Shown here one piece after another: positions 1 through 9,208 of a DNA stretch of 64,000 nucleotides. The notes beneath the pieces were generated by a model. The model worked only from the letters and a program-made list of their open reading frames with translations, was not told the origin of the DNA and made no database searches. Position 1 is the first letter of the stretch. Every line of letters begins with the position of its first letter. Made by a program: the position numbers and the translations under genes. This DNA comes from Chthoniobacteraceae bacterium (lineage in GTDB: Bacteria; Verrucomicrobiota; Verrucomicrobiia; Chthoniobacterales; Chthoniobacteraceae), in contig CANIWM010000009.1 of the NCBI GenBank assembly GCA_947471505.1, positions 1-64,000 on the forward strand. The letters run 5' to 3'.

Positions 1-89
1 CGCTTGGTCAGGTCCGGCGGCAGGATTTTGCCCACCACTGCGGCCTCACCCAATAGGTGAACGTTTTTCGCGCTCGTTTCGTCGTGCAT
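1..89 (-). CDS. Possible 5' end of a gene running off the window edge
   Basis: An ATG at 87-89 on the minus strand opens a frame (MHDETSAKNVHLLGEA...) that stays open to base 1, about 29 codons. No domain can be recognised in so short a piece. A frame of this length can stay open by chance in GC-rich DNA, so the call is tentative. If real, it is divergent from the zinc-ribbon gene at 164, and the 74 bases between them would carry both promoters. Confidence 0.3.
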   Translation of the reverse strand, partial: MHDETSAKNVHLLGEAAVVGKILPPDLTK

Positions 90-163
90 CTCTCTGTTGT
101 TGCACGACTTCCGCCATTTTCACATCCGGCTAACTGCTTTATTTAGGCTAATTCGACTGCGCG

Positions 164-424
164 ATGGCCGACCGCCCGATTGTCTTCAAATGCCCAAACT
201 ATCAAGATTGCCTCACCGGTTACCGTGGTGAGGACATTGAGGTTTTCCCCGGCATGGTGGAGGTATGCCCGGAGTGCGGCTCGGTGCTTCAGGAAGTAAA
301 AAAGCAGACACCTGCTTACGTCGCGTATCTCATCAATCTCACCATCGTCGCAGCCTTCGCAGGAGCGCTCTGGCTGGCTTGGCCGTGGCTTTCCGCTTTA
401 TTGACTACGGCGCAACGGCGCTAA
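164..424 (+). CDS. Small zinc-ribbon membrane protein, function unknown
   Basis: An 86-residue protein. The first half holds two cysteine pairs, C-x5-C (CPNYQDC, residues 10-16) and CPEC (about 35-38), spaced as in a small zinc ribbon. A single hydrophobic segment (about residues 52-80) follows, so a cytoplasmic metal-binding head with a C-terminal membrane anchor is expected. The start ATG at 164 has no clear Shine-Dalgarno. A TAATTC hexamer lies nine bases upstream. The gene runs tail to tail into the esterase gene on the other strand, overlapping by 20 bases (405-424). I do not recognise a named family; such ribbon-plus-TM proteins occur near envelope and transport genes, but nothing here fixes a role. 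Confidence 0.6.
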   Translation: MADRPIVFKCPNYQDCLTGYRGEDIEVFPGMVEVCPECGSVLQEVKKQTPAYVAYLINLTIVAAFAGALWLAWPWLSALLTTAQRR

Positions 425-1619
425 ACATCAGCCGCCGGTCTCCGCGCTCCGCCAGCGTGCGAGTGAGCACACCGATGGTCCGTTTCACCGGACCGTGGAA
501 GGCTTCCTTGCCGGAGAAAGATACGACGATGGGCGCGTCGAGATTTACCATGTCGTCGTTCAGCATCACGGAGGCAGATTGCCCTTCGCCGAGTGTGAGG
601 CTAAAGGACTGCCCTTTCCGTTCTGCGATGATTTCATCGCCCGCTTTCGGCTGTTTTGGTGGCACCGCGAGCCAATAGCTGCGCGTGTGCGTCACGTCGT
701 CCTGCCGCCACACGATGCGCTCCGGGAGCGGATTGCGGGTGAACTTTTCCATCCACGGGATCGCCTTGCGATCCTCCGTATCCATCCAATGCCCCTTGCC
801 CTTGTGGACCTCGACAAAGTGCTCGTAGCCACCCATGTCAGCCTTGCGTAGTTCGGCGAGTTTTTCCGCCCAATCTGCGGCGATGGTGTTCCTTTTATAC
901 GCGCCATCCTTTTCGCCGACTTGGATGGAGAACGGCACATTGCGAAGCCCGCGCGGTGAGGTTTCGTTGGGATGCCCCGCCATCATCGAGACCGCCGCCC
1001 AGCGATCCGACATACGCGGCGCGAGTTGATACGCACCATCGCCGCCCGCCGAATAGCCGAGCAGGAAAACGCGGTCCGGATTCACGCCTTCCAGCGCCAC
1101 GCAGTCCTCGATGAGTCGGTCGAAAAGCGCATCCATGTGCGCTTCGTGCCAGAGATTCCAAGTATCCGTCGGCGCGCGGGGCGCAATATAGACGCCCTCC
1201 GTCGCCCGGTATGCTTTCGCCAGCGCGACCTGATTGCGCCACTGCGAATCGTTCAACTGCGCAGGCGCCCCACCTCCTCCGTGCATCGAGATAAAGAGAC
1301 TGCGCCCACCCGGCGGCGCATCTTTTCGTTCGCCGAAATAGACCGTCTCGAACTTCATCTCGCGCCCTCGGGCATGGATGATCTTCTCGCGCATCTCGGC
1401 CTCGCGCGAGACGCGGATGTACGCGAGATGGTCCTCCCACAAAAGGTCAGCCGCCCGTGCTGCGTCCTCCTTCGTCAGCCCCACAGAAGCGAACTCACCC
1501 TGCGCGGCTCGCTGCTCCGGCGGGATTTTTAACCACACGGAAAGATCAGAGACTGCCTGCGAAGAAGCATCCGGTGCCGCCAGTGCTGTCGCGGCAGACA
1601 AAAGGAAGAGCGCCTTCAC
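405..1619 (-). CDS. Secreted alpha/beta-hydrolase (PHB depolymerase-like esterase)
   Basis: A 404-residue protein with an N-terminal signal peptide (hydrophobic MKALFLLSAATALAA, cleavage near residue 15-20), so it is probably periplasmic or secreted. The fold is an alpha/beta hydrolase. HGGGG at about residues 113-117 is the usual oxyanion-hole loop of this class, and GYSAGGDG supplies the nucleophile elbow with Ser190. A GHWMD stretch further on is the likely catalytic histidine region. The closest group by motif is the poly(3-hydroxybutyrate) depolymerase/feruloyl-esterase-like set; the substrate cannot be assigned. Its start overlaps the stop of the adenylate kinase gene by four bases (ATGA, 1616-1619), indicating translational coupling at the end of a minus-strand run that begins at 5226. 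Confidence 0.8.
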   Translation of the reverse strand: MKALFLLSAATALAAPDASSQAVSDLSVWLKIPPEQRAAQGEFASVGLTKEDAARAADLLWEDHLAYIRVSREAEMREKIIHARGREMKFETVYFGERKDAPPGGRSLFISMHGGGGAPAQLNDSQWRNQVALAKAYRATEGVYIAPRAPTDTWNLWHEAHMDALFDRLIEDCVALEGVNPDRVFLLGYSAGGDGAYQLAPRMSDRWAAVSMMAGHPNETSPRGLRNVPFSIQVGEKDGAYKRNTIAADWAEKLAELRKADMGGYEHFVEVHKGKGHWMDTEDRKAIPWMEKFTRNPLPERIVWRQDDVTHTRSYWLAVPPKQPKAGDEIIAERKGQSFSLTLGEGQSASVMLNDDMVNLDAPIVVSFSGKEAFHGPVKRTIGVLTRTLAERGDRRLMFSAVAP

Positions 1620-2194
1620 TCGGCGAGTTCCGATACAATATCGCGCACGACTTTCACCGGCGACTGCTGCGCATCCACATCGCGCACAACACTCGGTCCG
1701 TAAAAGTCCAGCAACGGCTTACTTTCCTCGTCATACGTCAGCAGTCGGCGACGAATCGTCTCCTCGTTCGCATCGTCGAAGCGATTCTCCTTCAGTGCCC
1801 GTTTGCGGATGCGAACGACGAGTTGCTCGCGGTCCAGGCACGAGAGGTGGAAGACTTTCCGCACATCAATCATGTCGCTCATGATCTGCGCCTGCACTAC
1901 ATTGCGCGGCACGCCGTCGAGCACCAGCGCATCAATGTCGGGCTTAAACGTGTGCAACCCTACGAGATGGCTGATGTGTGCGCGGAGTAACTCCATCGTC
2001 ACCGCATCCGGCACCAACTGCCCCCGCGAAGAATACTCAATGAACTTCTGCCCAATCGCCGTGCGAGTATCGAGCGCGCGGAAAACGTCGCCCATCGCGA
2101 GGTGGAAGAAGCGCGGGATTGCGCCGATGATTTTGCCCTGAGTGCCTTTGCCACTCCCTGGTGCGCCTAGTAAGAGATACGTGCGGTATTTCAT
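1616..2194 (-). CDS. adk: Adenylate kinase family nucleoside monophosphate kinase
   Basis: A 192-residue protein that should transfer phosphate between ATP and AMP (or a related NMP) in the cytoplasm. The P-loop GAPGSGKGT sits at residues 10-18, right after the first beta strand. MGDVFRAL matches the NMP-binding helix, DGVPRN is the equivalent of the DGFPR motif, and the segment LDREQL...RIRKRAL...RRRL is the LID arginine region. The LID is short and has no cysteines, so this is the short, zinc-free form. The family is typically about 180-220 residues. It could be the housekeeping enzyme or a second copy, since housekeeping adk usually sits with secY in ribosomal operons and here it does not. 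Downstream coupling with the esterase is a four-base overlap. Confidence 0.85.
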   Translation of the reverse strand: MKYRTYLLLGAPGSGKGTQGKIIGAIPRFFHLAMGDVFRALDTRTAIGQKFIEYSSRGQLVPDAVTMELLRAHISHLVGLHTFKPDIDALVLDGVPRNVVQAQIMSDMIDVRKVFHLSCLDREQLVVRIRKRALKENRFDDANEETIRRRLLTYDEESKPLLDFYGPSVVRDVDAQQSPVKVVRDIVSELAE

Positions 2195-2261
2195 GGAAAA
2201 AGCGCAGCATCCTCAACGGATTTCGCCCGTGGGCAAGGTCGAAAGCTCACTCTTCGCTCAT

Positions 2262-2789
2262 CTACTTCCCTCGCGGCCCGATTTCTCGGTCTAGGATTTT
2301 GCGCAACCCTTCCTTGGACGATTCGTCGCGGACGAGCTTCCAGCCTGAGAGTCCTTGAAATTCGAAAATGCTTTTAGTGTCCATGTTATCCAATACCACG
2401 AATGTAATCGGCGACCGCCACCCCTTGCTCACGAACTCAAAGCCCTCCGACCTAGATTTCTCGTTTGCAGACTCGATTTGTTTCTGGATGTTCGCGGCGG
2501 TGAAACTCAGATCCAGTTGCTTCTCAATTCTCATCACTCCCGTGAGAACCTCTGCTTGGAGCCGATTGGCAGGGACGCTCGCCCCATAACGCTGGCGCAG
2601 GTACTCAGCTATCAGGGGGCGAAGGTTTTTTTTCAACGATTCCCGGTAGGCGATGACGTCCGTCAATGCACTGACCGTCTTTCCGTCACGAGCACGAACA
2701 GCCTTCGCGTATCGGTCCGTCGTATCGTAGGCCGAGTAGATGAAGCTGCCGATGCACACGATCAACATGAGGACGAAGATTTTCTTCAT
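2262..2789 (-). CDS. DUF2939-like membrane-anchored protein
   Basis: A 175-residue protein with one N-terminal hydrophobic segment (residues 1-19, MKKIFVLMLIVCIGSFIYSA) that acts as an anchor or signal. The following region (YAKAVRARDGKTVSALTDVIAYRESLKKNL) has the look of the DUF2939 family, in which one or two residues after the TM begin a helical domain of unknown function. The rest is mixed alpha/beta without catalytic motifs. It lies 31 bases downstream of the coiled-coil/TPR gene on the same strand and 67 bases upstream of adk, so it is probably part of that transcript. Family assignment is by sequence feel only. Confidence 0.6.
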   Translation of the reverse strand: MKKIFVLMLIVCIGSFIYSAYDTTDRYAKAVRARDGKTVSALTDVIAYRESLKKNLRPLIAEYLRQRYGASVPANRLQAEVLTGVMRIEKQLDLSFTAANIQKQIESANEKSRSEGFEFVSKGWRSPITFVVLDNMDTKSIFEFQGLSGWKLVRDESSKEGLRKILDREIGPRGK

Positions 2790-2820
2790 GGGTGTCTTCG
2801 CCTCGTGCGATCGCCAAAGC

Positions 2821-5226
2821 CTACTTGACGAGGTTCTCCATCACCTCGTCTGCATCCGCCCCAAGTTCTCTCGCCTTATCGTAGAGTTTTTTGGCCTCGA
2901 CCTTGTTCGGTGGAGTCTTTGTGGCCATCACGACAGCAAGATTGAACCATGCGTCGGCGTATTTCGGCTCAAGTTGGAGGGACGTTTCCAACTCCTTTTC
3001 CGCCGCCTCCATCCAGCCTTTCTGCGCGGCGGTGATGCCGAGGTAATTGTGCGCGGTGGCATTGCGACTGTTAATCGCTAGAGACTTCGTGAGAGCCTCC
3101 ACAGCTTCATCAAATTTGCCCTCGCTGTAATAAACGATCCCGAGCGTGCACCAGCAGAAGGAGTCCTCCGGCGCGATGGCGAGCGCTTTACGGAAGCTGT
3201 CTTCGGCTTGCTTGAGCTTGCCCGCGCGAAATTGGACAACGCCGCGATTGGAGAGCAGGTAGAGATTGTTGGGCACAAGACCGAGCGCCTTGTCGTAGAG
3301 TCGCTCGGCGTCCGCATATTTCTCGTGATCAAAGGCGGCCTTTGCTTGCTCGGCGAGCGGCTTCACGTCGTCGGGCAGATTCGGGATCGTTGCAGTTTGG
3401 ACGCCGGTGCTATTTGCCGCCTTCGGGTTCTCAGGCTTGACGGGCTCAGTGCTCATTTCCGCCGGGTCCTTTTTCGGGAGATCGTCAATTTTCTTCGGCG
3501 GGGTGGTCAGCTTCGCCACTTCGGTGGGTTTGGGTTCCGGCTTCACTTCCGGCTTCACCGGAGGGTTCACGGGCGGTTTTTCGGTAGGAGCAGGCGTAGC
3601 TTCTGTCGGGGGTTTCTCCGCCGGACTCGGTGTGACTTCCGTCGGCGGCTTGTCCGCTGGTAGTTTAGCCTCCGGGGTTGACGGCGCGCTGTTTGGCAGG
3701 ACGGCAACAAGTATATTGGGGTCTTGCACGGTAAGCTCCGGCTTTTTGAAGAGCTTGCGTTCCTCGGGTCGGAGATTGACGACGGGTTGCGTGAGGAATC
3801 CAATCTGTTTCAGAAGCACGTCGGATTGGATGTGGAGCTTATCCACCTCCTTCTGGATCATCTTTTTGCGTTGGGCGCGGTTGGCGTCCTCTTGCAGAAC
3901 GCGCATGACGATTCCTTGCAGTAGGCGGTTCTCTTCGGTCATCCGCTTTTGCTCTTCGGTGCTTGCGGTCTTGTCGGCTTTGAACTGCTGGATTTGCTTG
4001 GAATAGTCGCCTACTTTCTTTTGGAGTTCTGTGACTTCCAGCGTGAGGCTGGAGTTCTTTTCGGACGAGGAAACAAGGGCTTTCTGCGAGTCTGCGACTT
4101 GCTTCTGGAGGTTTGCGATTGCCTGCTCCTTGTCCACGGAGTCGGCCTTGAAGCTGAGGATTTGCTTCTCCGCATCGCCCAGCTTTTTGAGCAGCGCGGT
4201 GTTGTCGGCGATAACCTTTTCAGTCTGCTTATTCAGTTCTTTGAGCTTGGTGATCTCGGTGCGTGCGTCATCGCGTTCTTTGCTGACAGCAGCGACTTTG
4301 CCGACAAGTTCTTCGTTCTTCTTTTTCTCCTCGGCGATCACTCCTTCGAGGGTCTTGATTTTGCCGGGCAAGGCTTCGGCCTCCTTGGCTTTTGAGCTGA
4401 GGGCTTTCGCGCGGGCGGTGAGTTGCTCCTCGCGCTCGTTCGCGGCGGCGACTTCGGTCTGCATTGCGGCTACGCGCTTGTTGGCCTCCGCGACTTGCAC
4501 TTCCATTTCCTTGGCGTGCGCGCCGTTTTTGTCGCCCAATTTCTTAATTTCGAGCATCTGGGTCTGGTAAACTTCGGCGAGATCCTGCGCCTTTTTCTGC
4601 GCTATCTCGGCGGCCTTGCGTGCGGTCGCAGCGGCACTGAGGTCTTTCTCCAGTTGCTTGTTTCGTTCCCGCTCGGCGTTCAAATCTTCAGTCGCGGTTT
4701 GCAGGCTCGATTCGAGTTGATTGATGCGGTTCCGAATCATGTCGATGCCGTCCCCGGCATTCCCAATGGGAGCCGGTGGAATCTTCGGGCCTTTCACTGT
4801 GGTCGTACGTGTGATTGGCGGCCCAGGCGGTGTAATGGGCGGAAGGACGCCGATTTCCTCTATATCGTCCACGATAGGCCCCAACGGCTTCTCTGGTTTA
4901 TTCGGAGATACATCTGCCGCCGCGCCGCCCATCTGAGTCTGAATGCGATCGATGGATTCCATCGTCCGTTTCAGCCGAAACTCCACGATGCCAGGCTGCC
5001 AGTCGGGCCAAGTCTGCTTTACGCGCGTCAGGATATTCGCCGCCTTTTTCAGGTTCGTCAGCGCCGACTTCAGGTTGTCGCTCTTCTCGTCCTCATCGGC
5101 TTTTCTCACCAGCATGTATGCTTCAACAAAAGGCTCCTGCCCGCCTTTGTCCTCCGCGCGGGCAGGCATCAGTGGCGCGGTGGCTAGACCGGCGAGCAGG
5201 CAAAGGATAACGAAATTACGGCGCAT
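2821..5226 (-). CDS. Exported coiled-coil and TPR protein
   Basis: An 801-residue protein. Residues 1-24 form a signal peptide ending at PARAED. Residues about 25-95 are a helical repeat region. Residues about 150-480 are one long heptad-rich coiled coil, full of Lys, Glu and Ala. A low-complexity linker of Pro, Lys, Glu and Thr follows (about 500-600, with repeated AEKPPTE-like units). The last 190 residues are classical tetratricopeptide repeats (YADAERLYDKALGLVPNN, LKQAEDSFRKALAIAPED and others). This architecture suggests a periplasmic scaffold that spans a distance and binds partners through the TPRs, as in cell-envelope or secretion assemblies. That role is inference. It is the first gene of the minus-strand run 5226 to 405. 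Confidence 0.75.
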   Translation of the reverse strand: MRRNFVILCLLAGLATAPLMPARAEDKGGQEPFVEAYMLVRKADEDEKSDNLKSALTNLKKAANILTRVKQTWPDWQPGIVEFRLKRTMESIDRIQTQMGGAAADVSPNKPEKPLGPIVDDIEEIGVLPPITPPGPPITRTTTVKGPKIPPAPIGNAGDGIDMIRNRINQLESSLQTATEDLNAERERNKQLEKDLSAAATARKAAEIAQKKAQDLAEVYQTQMLEIKKLGDKNGAHAKEMEVQVAEANKRVAAMQTEVAAANEREEQLTARAKALSSKAKEAEALPGKIKTLEGVIAEEKKKNEELVGKVAAVSKERDDARTEITKLKELNKQTEKVIADNTALLKKLGDAEKQILSFKADSVDKEQAIANLQKQVADSQKALVSSSEKNSSLTLEVTELQKKVGDYSKQIQQFKADKTASTEEQKRMTEENRLLQGIVMRVLQEDANRAQRKKMIQKEVDKLHIQSDVLLKQIGFLTQPVVNLRPEERKLFKKPELTVQDPNILVAVLPNSAPSTPEAKLPADKPPTEVTPSPAEKPPTEATPAPTEKPPVNPPVKPEVKPEPKPTEVAKLTTPPKKIDDLPKKDPAEMSTEPVKPENPKAANSTGVQTATIPNLPDDVKPLAEQAKAAFDHEKYADAERLYDKALGLVPNNLYLLSNRGVVQFRAGKLKQAEDSFRKALAIAPEDSFCWCTLGIVYYSEGKFDEAVEALTKSLAINSRNATAHNYLGITAAQKGWMEAAEKELETSLQLEPKYADAWFNLAVVMATKTPPNKVEAKKLYDKARELGADADEVMENLVK

Positions 5227-5309
5227 AATAGTGAACGTGTTTTTGAAGGAAGGGCGGCGAAACTAGTTGATTCGCCGCGGGCTGGCAATCAGTTCTCAGC
5301 CTTTTCCAC

Positions 5310-6254
5310 GTGAAGTCATCGTTACCGCATCGCCCATTCATCCATTTCACCTCTTGGCTCAAGCCCGCCCAGAGGACCGCCTTCGAGCTCGCCGGGACTA
5401 CCGCGCACCGTATCGCCTCGGGCCCCGGCGGCTGGGTCGAGCGCCTTGGCGACGACGCGATGATCTCGCATAAAGACGACGCCTCCCTCGCTGAACTCAC
5501 ACTCGGTTTGGAAAATTGGGCGGCTGAATCCGGCTGGCAGCCTGCCCGAGTGTTCGCGCGCTTCCTCCCCCTCAAAAGCGACGAGCGCATCTCACCCGTC
5601 CTCCGCTCCGGCGATGCCGCGCTGCCGCTCAACACCGTCGTCACCGAAGCCAGCACGCGCTACGGCCTCGACTTCGCGGCTGGCTACAGCCACGGCCTGT
5701 TCATAGACCAGCGAGCGAACCGCGCCCTGCTCCGCAGCTTCCAGCCCAAGCGAGTGCTCAACACTTTTGCCTACACATGCAGCTTCAGCGTCGTCGCCGC
5801 GATGTGCGGGGCGGAGACGGTGAGCGTGGATCTTTCAAAGAAATCCCTCGACCGAGGACGGGAAAACTTCGCGCTCAACGGCATCGCCGAAGCAGGCCAC
5901 CAATTCTACGCCGACGACGTGCTCGACGCCCTCCCGCGACTCGCCAAGCGCGGAGAAAAGTTCGACGCCATCATCCTCGACCCGCCCACATTTTCCCGTG
6001 GGAATAAAGGCCGCCGCTGGCAAGTGGAGCAGCACTTTGAAGAGCTGATCAACGCCGCGATGGAGCTCGCCATGCCCAAGTGCGCCATCCTCCTCTCCAC
6101 GAATTGCACCAAGCTCGACCCCGCCACGCTGGAGCGCAACGCGCGCTTCTGCGCCAAGCTCAACCGCCGCACCGCCGCCTACGTCCGCACCGGCTCGCTC
6201 CCGGATTTCCCGCCCACCCACGGCGCGAGCACGCTGTGGATGAACCTGCGGTAA
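5310..6254 (+). CDS. Class I SAM-dependent (rRNA-type) methyltransferase
   Basis: A 314-residue protein resembling the RlmI/RlmK-type 23S rRNA (cytosine/guanine) methyltransferases, PF10672-like. The C-terminal half contains the SAM-binding strand and loop (VLNTFAYTCSFSVVAAMCGA), the acidic end of beta 2 (SVDLSKKSL) and the catalytic-site motif DPPTF near residue 223. DPPTF is typical of enzymes that modify bases in RNA. The N-terminal region carries FIDQRANR, which aligns with the conserved FLDQR just before motif I. The PUA domain of true RlmI is not obvious, so the exact target is uncertain. The start is GTG at 5310; no ATG fits. It ends nine bases before the GTPase gene and may be co-transcribed with it. 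Confidence 0.8.
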   Translation: MKSSLPHRPFIHFTSWLKPAQRTAFELAGTTAHRIASGPGGWVERLGDDAMISHKDDASLAELTLGLENWAAESGWQPARVFARFLPLKSDERISPVLRSGDAALPLNTVVTEASTRYGLDFAAGYSHGLFIDQRANRALLRSFQPKRVLNTFAYTCSFSVVAAMCGAETVSVDLSKKSLDRGRENFALNGIAEAGHQFYADDVLDALPRLAKRGEKFDAIILDPPTFSRGNKGRRWQVEQHFEELINAAMELAMPKCAILLSTNCTKLDPATLERNARFCAKLNRRTAAYVRTGSLPDFPPTHGASTLWMNLR

Positions 6255-6263
6255 AAATCCGGC

Positions 6264-8027
6264 GTGGCATTCCCCAAATTCCCCGCTAAATGCCGCGCAG
6301 TGAATCTTGCGGACGCATACTTCCAATCTCGCGCACAACTCGGCACCGCGCTCTTCGCGCTCAATACGCTCGCCCATGATCTTCAGGCGTCGCCAAACAC
6401 CGTCCGCACGCTCAACGAGCTGGGCACCAGCCTCCGCGAGCCGTTTCTTTTTGTCGTCGTCGGCGAAGTAAAAGCAGGAAAGTCCTCGTTGCTGAACGCC
6501 ATCTTTGGCCGTGAGTTCTGCCGCGTGGATGTGCTTCCCGCCACGGACAAAGTGTATCTCTTCAAGCACGGCGAAGAAGAGCGCGACGTGCCCATCTCCC
6601 CGCAACTAATCGAGTGCCACCGCACCGCGCCCATCCTGCGCGACTTCAACATCGTGGATACTCCCGGCACGAACACCATCGTCGCCGAGCACGAAGCCAT
6701 CACGCGCCAATTCCTCCCGCTCGCAGACCTCTGCGTCGTCGTCTTTTCCACCGCGAATCCGTGGGGCGCATCCGCGTGGCAGTTCCTCCAGCACGTCCAC
6801 CGCAAGTGGTTGAAAAAAGTCATCTTTGTCCTCCAGCAGACCGACCTCCGCTCGCCGGATGAAGTCGCCAAAATCGTCGAGCACATGCAGCAAACGATGC
6901 TGCAAAAAGTCGGCGAACGCTGCCCGCTCTTCCCCGTCTCCGCCCGCTGCGCCTTCGAGTCCAAGCACACCGCCGACGAGCCTCAGCGCGCTCAGCTTTG
7001 GGAAAAGAGCGGCTTTGGCGCGCTCGAAGACTTCATCAATAAGAGCGTCTCCGACGGCACCGCGCGCAACGACAAACTCCGCAGCGTCTGCCGCAGCGCC
7101 CAAGTCATCCTCGACGAGCACGGCAGCCAAGTCCGAGGAGCCGCGCAGACCCTCGACGCCGACTTGCGCAGGCTCGAAGAAATCCGGGGCAGCCTCCGCG
7201 AGCGCGAGGAACAGAGCCTCCGCCAAACCGGCGGGCTCCTTTGGACCATCGCGCAAAACTACGAGCGCGCCCAGCTACGCGGCGAAGAACTCCTCCGCCA
7301 AAAGCTCACGCTCGGCAAAACGCTCAAGCTCATCTTTGGCGGCTCGGGCTGGGAGAAATCCTTCCAAGCCGAACTCGAATCCAAGCAACGCGAGAGCGCC
7401 ACGAGATCCGTCGCCGACGCGCTGGAGCTGATCGAGGCCGACTTGAAGAGCGTGTGGAAACAAGTCCACGACCTCATGCAGCGCCACTTCGCAGACCAGA
7501 ACGGCCTGCCCGCGCTCCCCGACTTCGCCAAGCAACGCCAAGAGCTGCTCAACAAAATCGAGCTCTCCCTCATCGAGCGCGGCGACGGTGCAGCCTTCGA
7601 GAGCCAAATGGCCGCGCTCTTTTCCGAAACGACAAACTGGCTCCGCGTCCCCGTCGGCGTCGCCGCTGCGGGCGGCATCGGAGCAGTCATCGCCGCATCG
7701 CTGATGAAAGCCGCCATCCTCGACATCACCATGGCCGTCGCCGGGCTTGGAGCCACCGTCGGCACCCTCGTAGCCGTGGTGAAGCGCAACAAAATCCTCA
7801 ACCAATACTCCCGCCAAATGGCCGAGCGCCGCGAGACGATGGTGCGCTCCATTGACGAACACCTGCGCCACGCACTGCGGCGTTTCTATTTAGAACTCGA
7901 GCAGACCTTCCAGCCGCTAGAGGCATTCTGCACCGCGCAAAAGAAAGTCCTGGACCCGCTCATCAATCGCGTCCGCCAGCTCGAAGACACCCTCGGCCAA
8001 TGCGCCGCCGGGCTCGGTGCGTTGTAG
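6264..8027 (+). CDS. Bacterial dynamin-like GTPase
   Basis: About 575-587 residues. The GTPase domain is at the N-terminus: G1 GEVKAGKSSLLNA, G3 DTPGTN and a G4-like QQTDL. The GEVKAGKSS form is characteristic of bacterial dynamin-like proteins and relatives. The middle (about residues 260-440) is a long helical stalk. Around residues 455-510 there are two adjacent hydrophobic stretches (VAAAGGIGAVIAASLMKAAI and MAVAGLGATVGTLVAVV) that would form a membrane paddle. A helical tail ends the protein. The likely role is membrane remodelling or membrane surveillance at the inner face of the cytoplasmic membrane. The start is GTG at 6264, or possibly GTG at 6300, which has a TAAAT hexamer just upstream. 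It converges with the GH5-like gene, two bases apart. Confidence 0.8.
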   Translation: MAFPKFPAKCRAVNLADAYFQSRAQLGTALFALNTLAHDLQASPNTVRTLNELGTSLREPFLFVVVGEVKAGKSSLLNAIFGREFCRVDVLPATDKVYLFKHGEEERDVPISPQLIECHRTAPILRDFNIVDTPGTNTIVAEHEAITRQFLPLADLCVVVFSTANPWGASAWQFLQHVHRKWLKKVIFVLQQTDLRSPDEVAKIVEHMQQTMLQKVGERCPLFPVSARCAFESKHTADEPQRAQLWEKSGFGALEDFINKSVSDGTARNDKLRSVCRSAQVILDEHGSQVRGAAQTLDADLRRLEEIRGSLREREEQSLRQTGGLLWTIAQNYERAQLRGEELLRQKLTLGKTLKLIFGGSGWEKSFQAELESKQRESATRSVADALELIEADLKSVWKQVHDLMQRHFADQNGLPALPDFAKQRQELLNKIELSLIERGDGAAFESQMAALFSETTNWLRVPVGVAAAGGIGAVIAASLMKAAILDITMAVAGLGATVGTLVAVVKRNKILNQYSRQMAERRETMVRSIDEHLRHALRRFYLELEQTFQPLEAFCTAQKKVLDPLINRVRQLEDTLGQCAAGLGAL

Positions 8028-8029
8028 CC

Positions 8030-9139
8030 TTATGGCTGCTTCATAAACTCGGCCTGCTTCTTGAAGTAATCCAACCACCCACCGATGAGCGCAGCGGCCA
8101 TTTTCTTGTCCTTCGCGGCGGCGTACTCGGAACTCGTCCGCCCCCAGTAAAAGCTCACGTAGCCCTCGGTGCGCGATTTCGAGCGCTTCAGGAATGCGTC
8201 CATTTCCTCCACCGTACACGAGAGCGGGAATGTCTCCTCGATCACCAGCGGCTTGCCGATTTTATACACCTCAAGGGCCGTGAGTGCCTTCTCCACTTCG
8301 CCCGCGTTGGGGTAAAGATGGATGCTCACGAAATCGAGCGCGCGACTGACTTCCGGCGAGTAAAAGATCGGCTTCGCGTTCGGCCATACCATCGCCCACG
8401 GGATGACGCCGACGGTGATCATGTGCCCGCGATCTTCGGCGCGGATGGCGGCGGTGAGCTGGTCCACCCATGCTTTCGCAATCTCGATCTGCGTCCGCTT
8501 GCCGGGCTCCAAGGTCAGGCGCTGCACGAAGCTGTATCCGCCCAGTTCACCGGAGAGCCAGCCGTCGTCCTTGCTGCCACCGGCGACCGGCTCGTTCATC
8601 AAGTCGTAGCAAAACACCGCGTTCGACTCACGGCACGTCTTCGCCACTGCGGACCAAAACCGCGCCTGCACCGCCCAGCGCGCTGTTTCATCCAGCGAGT
8701 CATACCACGTCGGCGTATCGGCCTTGTGGTAGCAGCCGAGCCCAGTGATGTCCAAATACAGCCCCGTCTCCTCCGCCAGCGCGAGCAACCGACGCAACTG
8801 GCCGAGCACCTTCTCGTTCGGCACGTCGGCAGTGCTCATGAATTTTCCGAGCTGCAAATGGACGCGCACCACGTTCGCCCCCAGCTCCTTCATCTCCTGA
8901 AAATCGCTGCGCACCGTCTCCCACTCGGCGTCCCAGTAATCCTCCAGCAGCCGTCCGTTTTCGCCGTGGCTATCGTGGTCGTAGTTCACGCCCCACACGC
9001 GCAACGGCTTGCCAGACTCCGCCAGCACGAACGATTTACCATCCGGGCTGATGCGCACAGCCTCCAGCCCAGCGGCATGTGCCGTCGCCGCGAAGAGCAG
9101 CGCGATTACAGAGCGGTGGAGTTCGGCAGATATTTTCAT
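8030..9139 (-). CDS. Secreted GH5-like glycoside hydrolase (cellulase/mannanase superfamily)
   Basis: A 369-residue protein with a signal peptide (hydrophobic residues about 9-22, ending AHAAG). The rest reads as a TIM-barrel glycosidase of clan GH-A. RVWGVNYD opens the barrel, VVRVHL is strand beta 2-3, and CYDLMNEPV contains the acid/base Asn-Glu pair. VIEETFP near the C-terminus is the likely nucleophile Glu. Family members cleave beta-1,4 glucans, mannans or similar polysaccharides, so the enzyme is probably exported to the periplasm or medium. Substrate cannot be told. Other carbohydrate-active genes in the window (20796, 49526, 54192) suggest a polysaccharide-degrading lifestyle. Confidence 0.8.
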   Translation of the reverse strand: MKISAELHRSVIALLFAATAHAAGLEAVRISPDGKSFVLAESGKPLRVWGVNYDHDSHGENGRLLEDYWDAEWETVRSDFQEMKELGANVVRVHLQLGKFMSTADVPNEKVLGQLRRLLALAEETGLYLDITGLGCYHKADTPTWYDSLDETARWAVQARFWSAVAKTCRESNAVFCYDLMNEPVAGGSKDDGWLSGELGGYSFVQRLTLEPGKRTQIEIAKAWVDQLTAAIRAEDRGHMITVGVIPWAMVWPNAKPIFYSPEVSRALDFVSIHLYPNAGEVEKALTALEVYKIGKPLVIEETFPLSCTVEEMDAFLKRSKSRTEGYVSFYWGRTSSEYAAAKDKKMAAALIGGWLDYFKKQAEFMKQP

Positions 9140-9208
9140 GGAGCGAAATGCGGAGCGCGTCCGCAGATTGCGCGATTACAGCCGATTCAAAACCGATGGC
9201 AATCCCTG

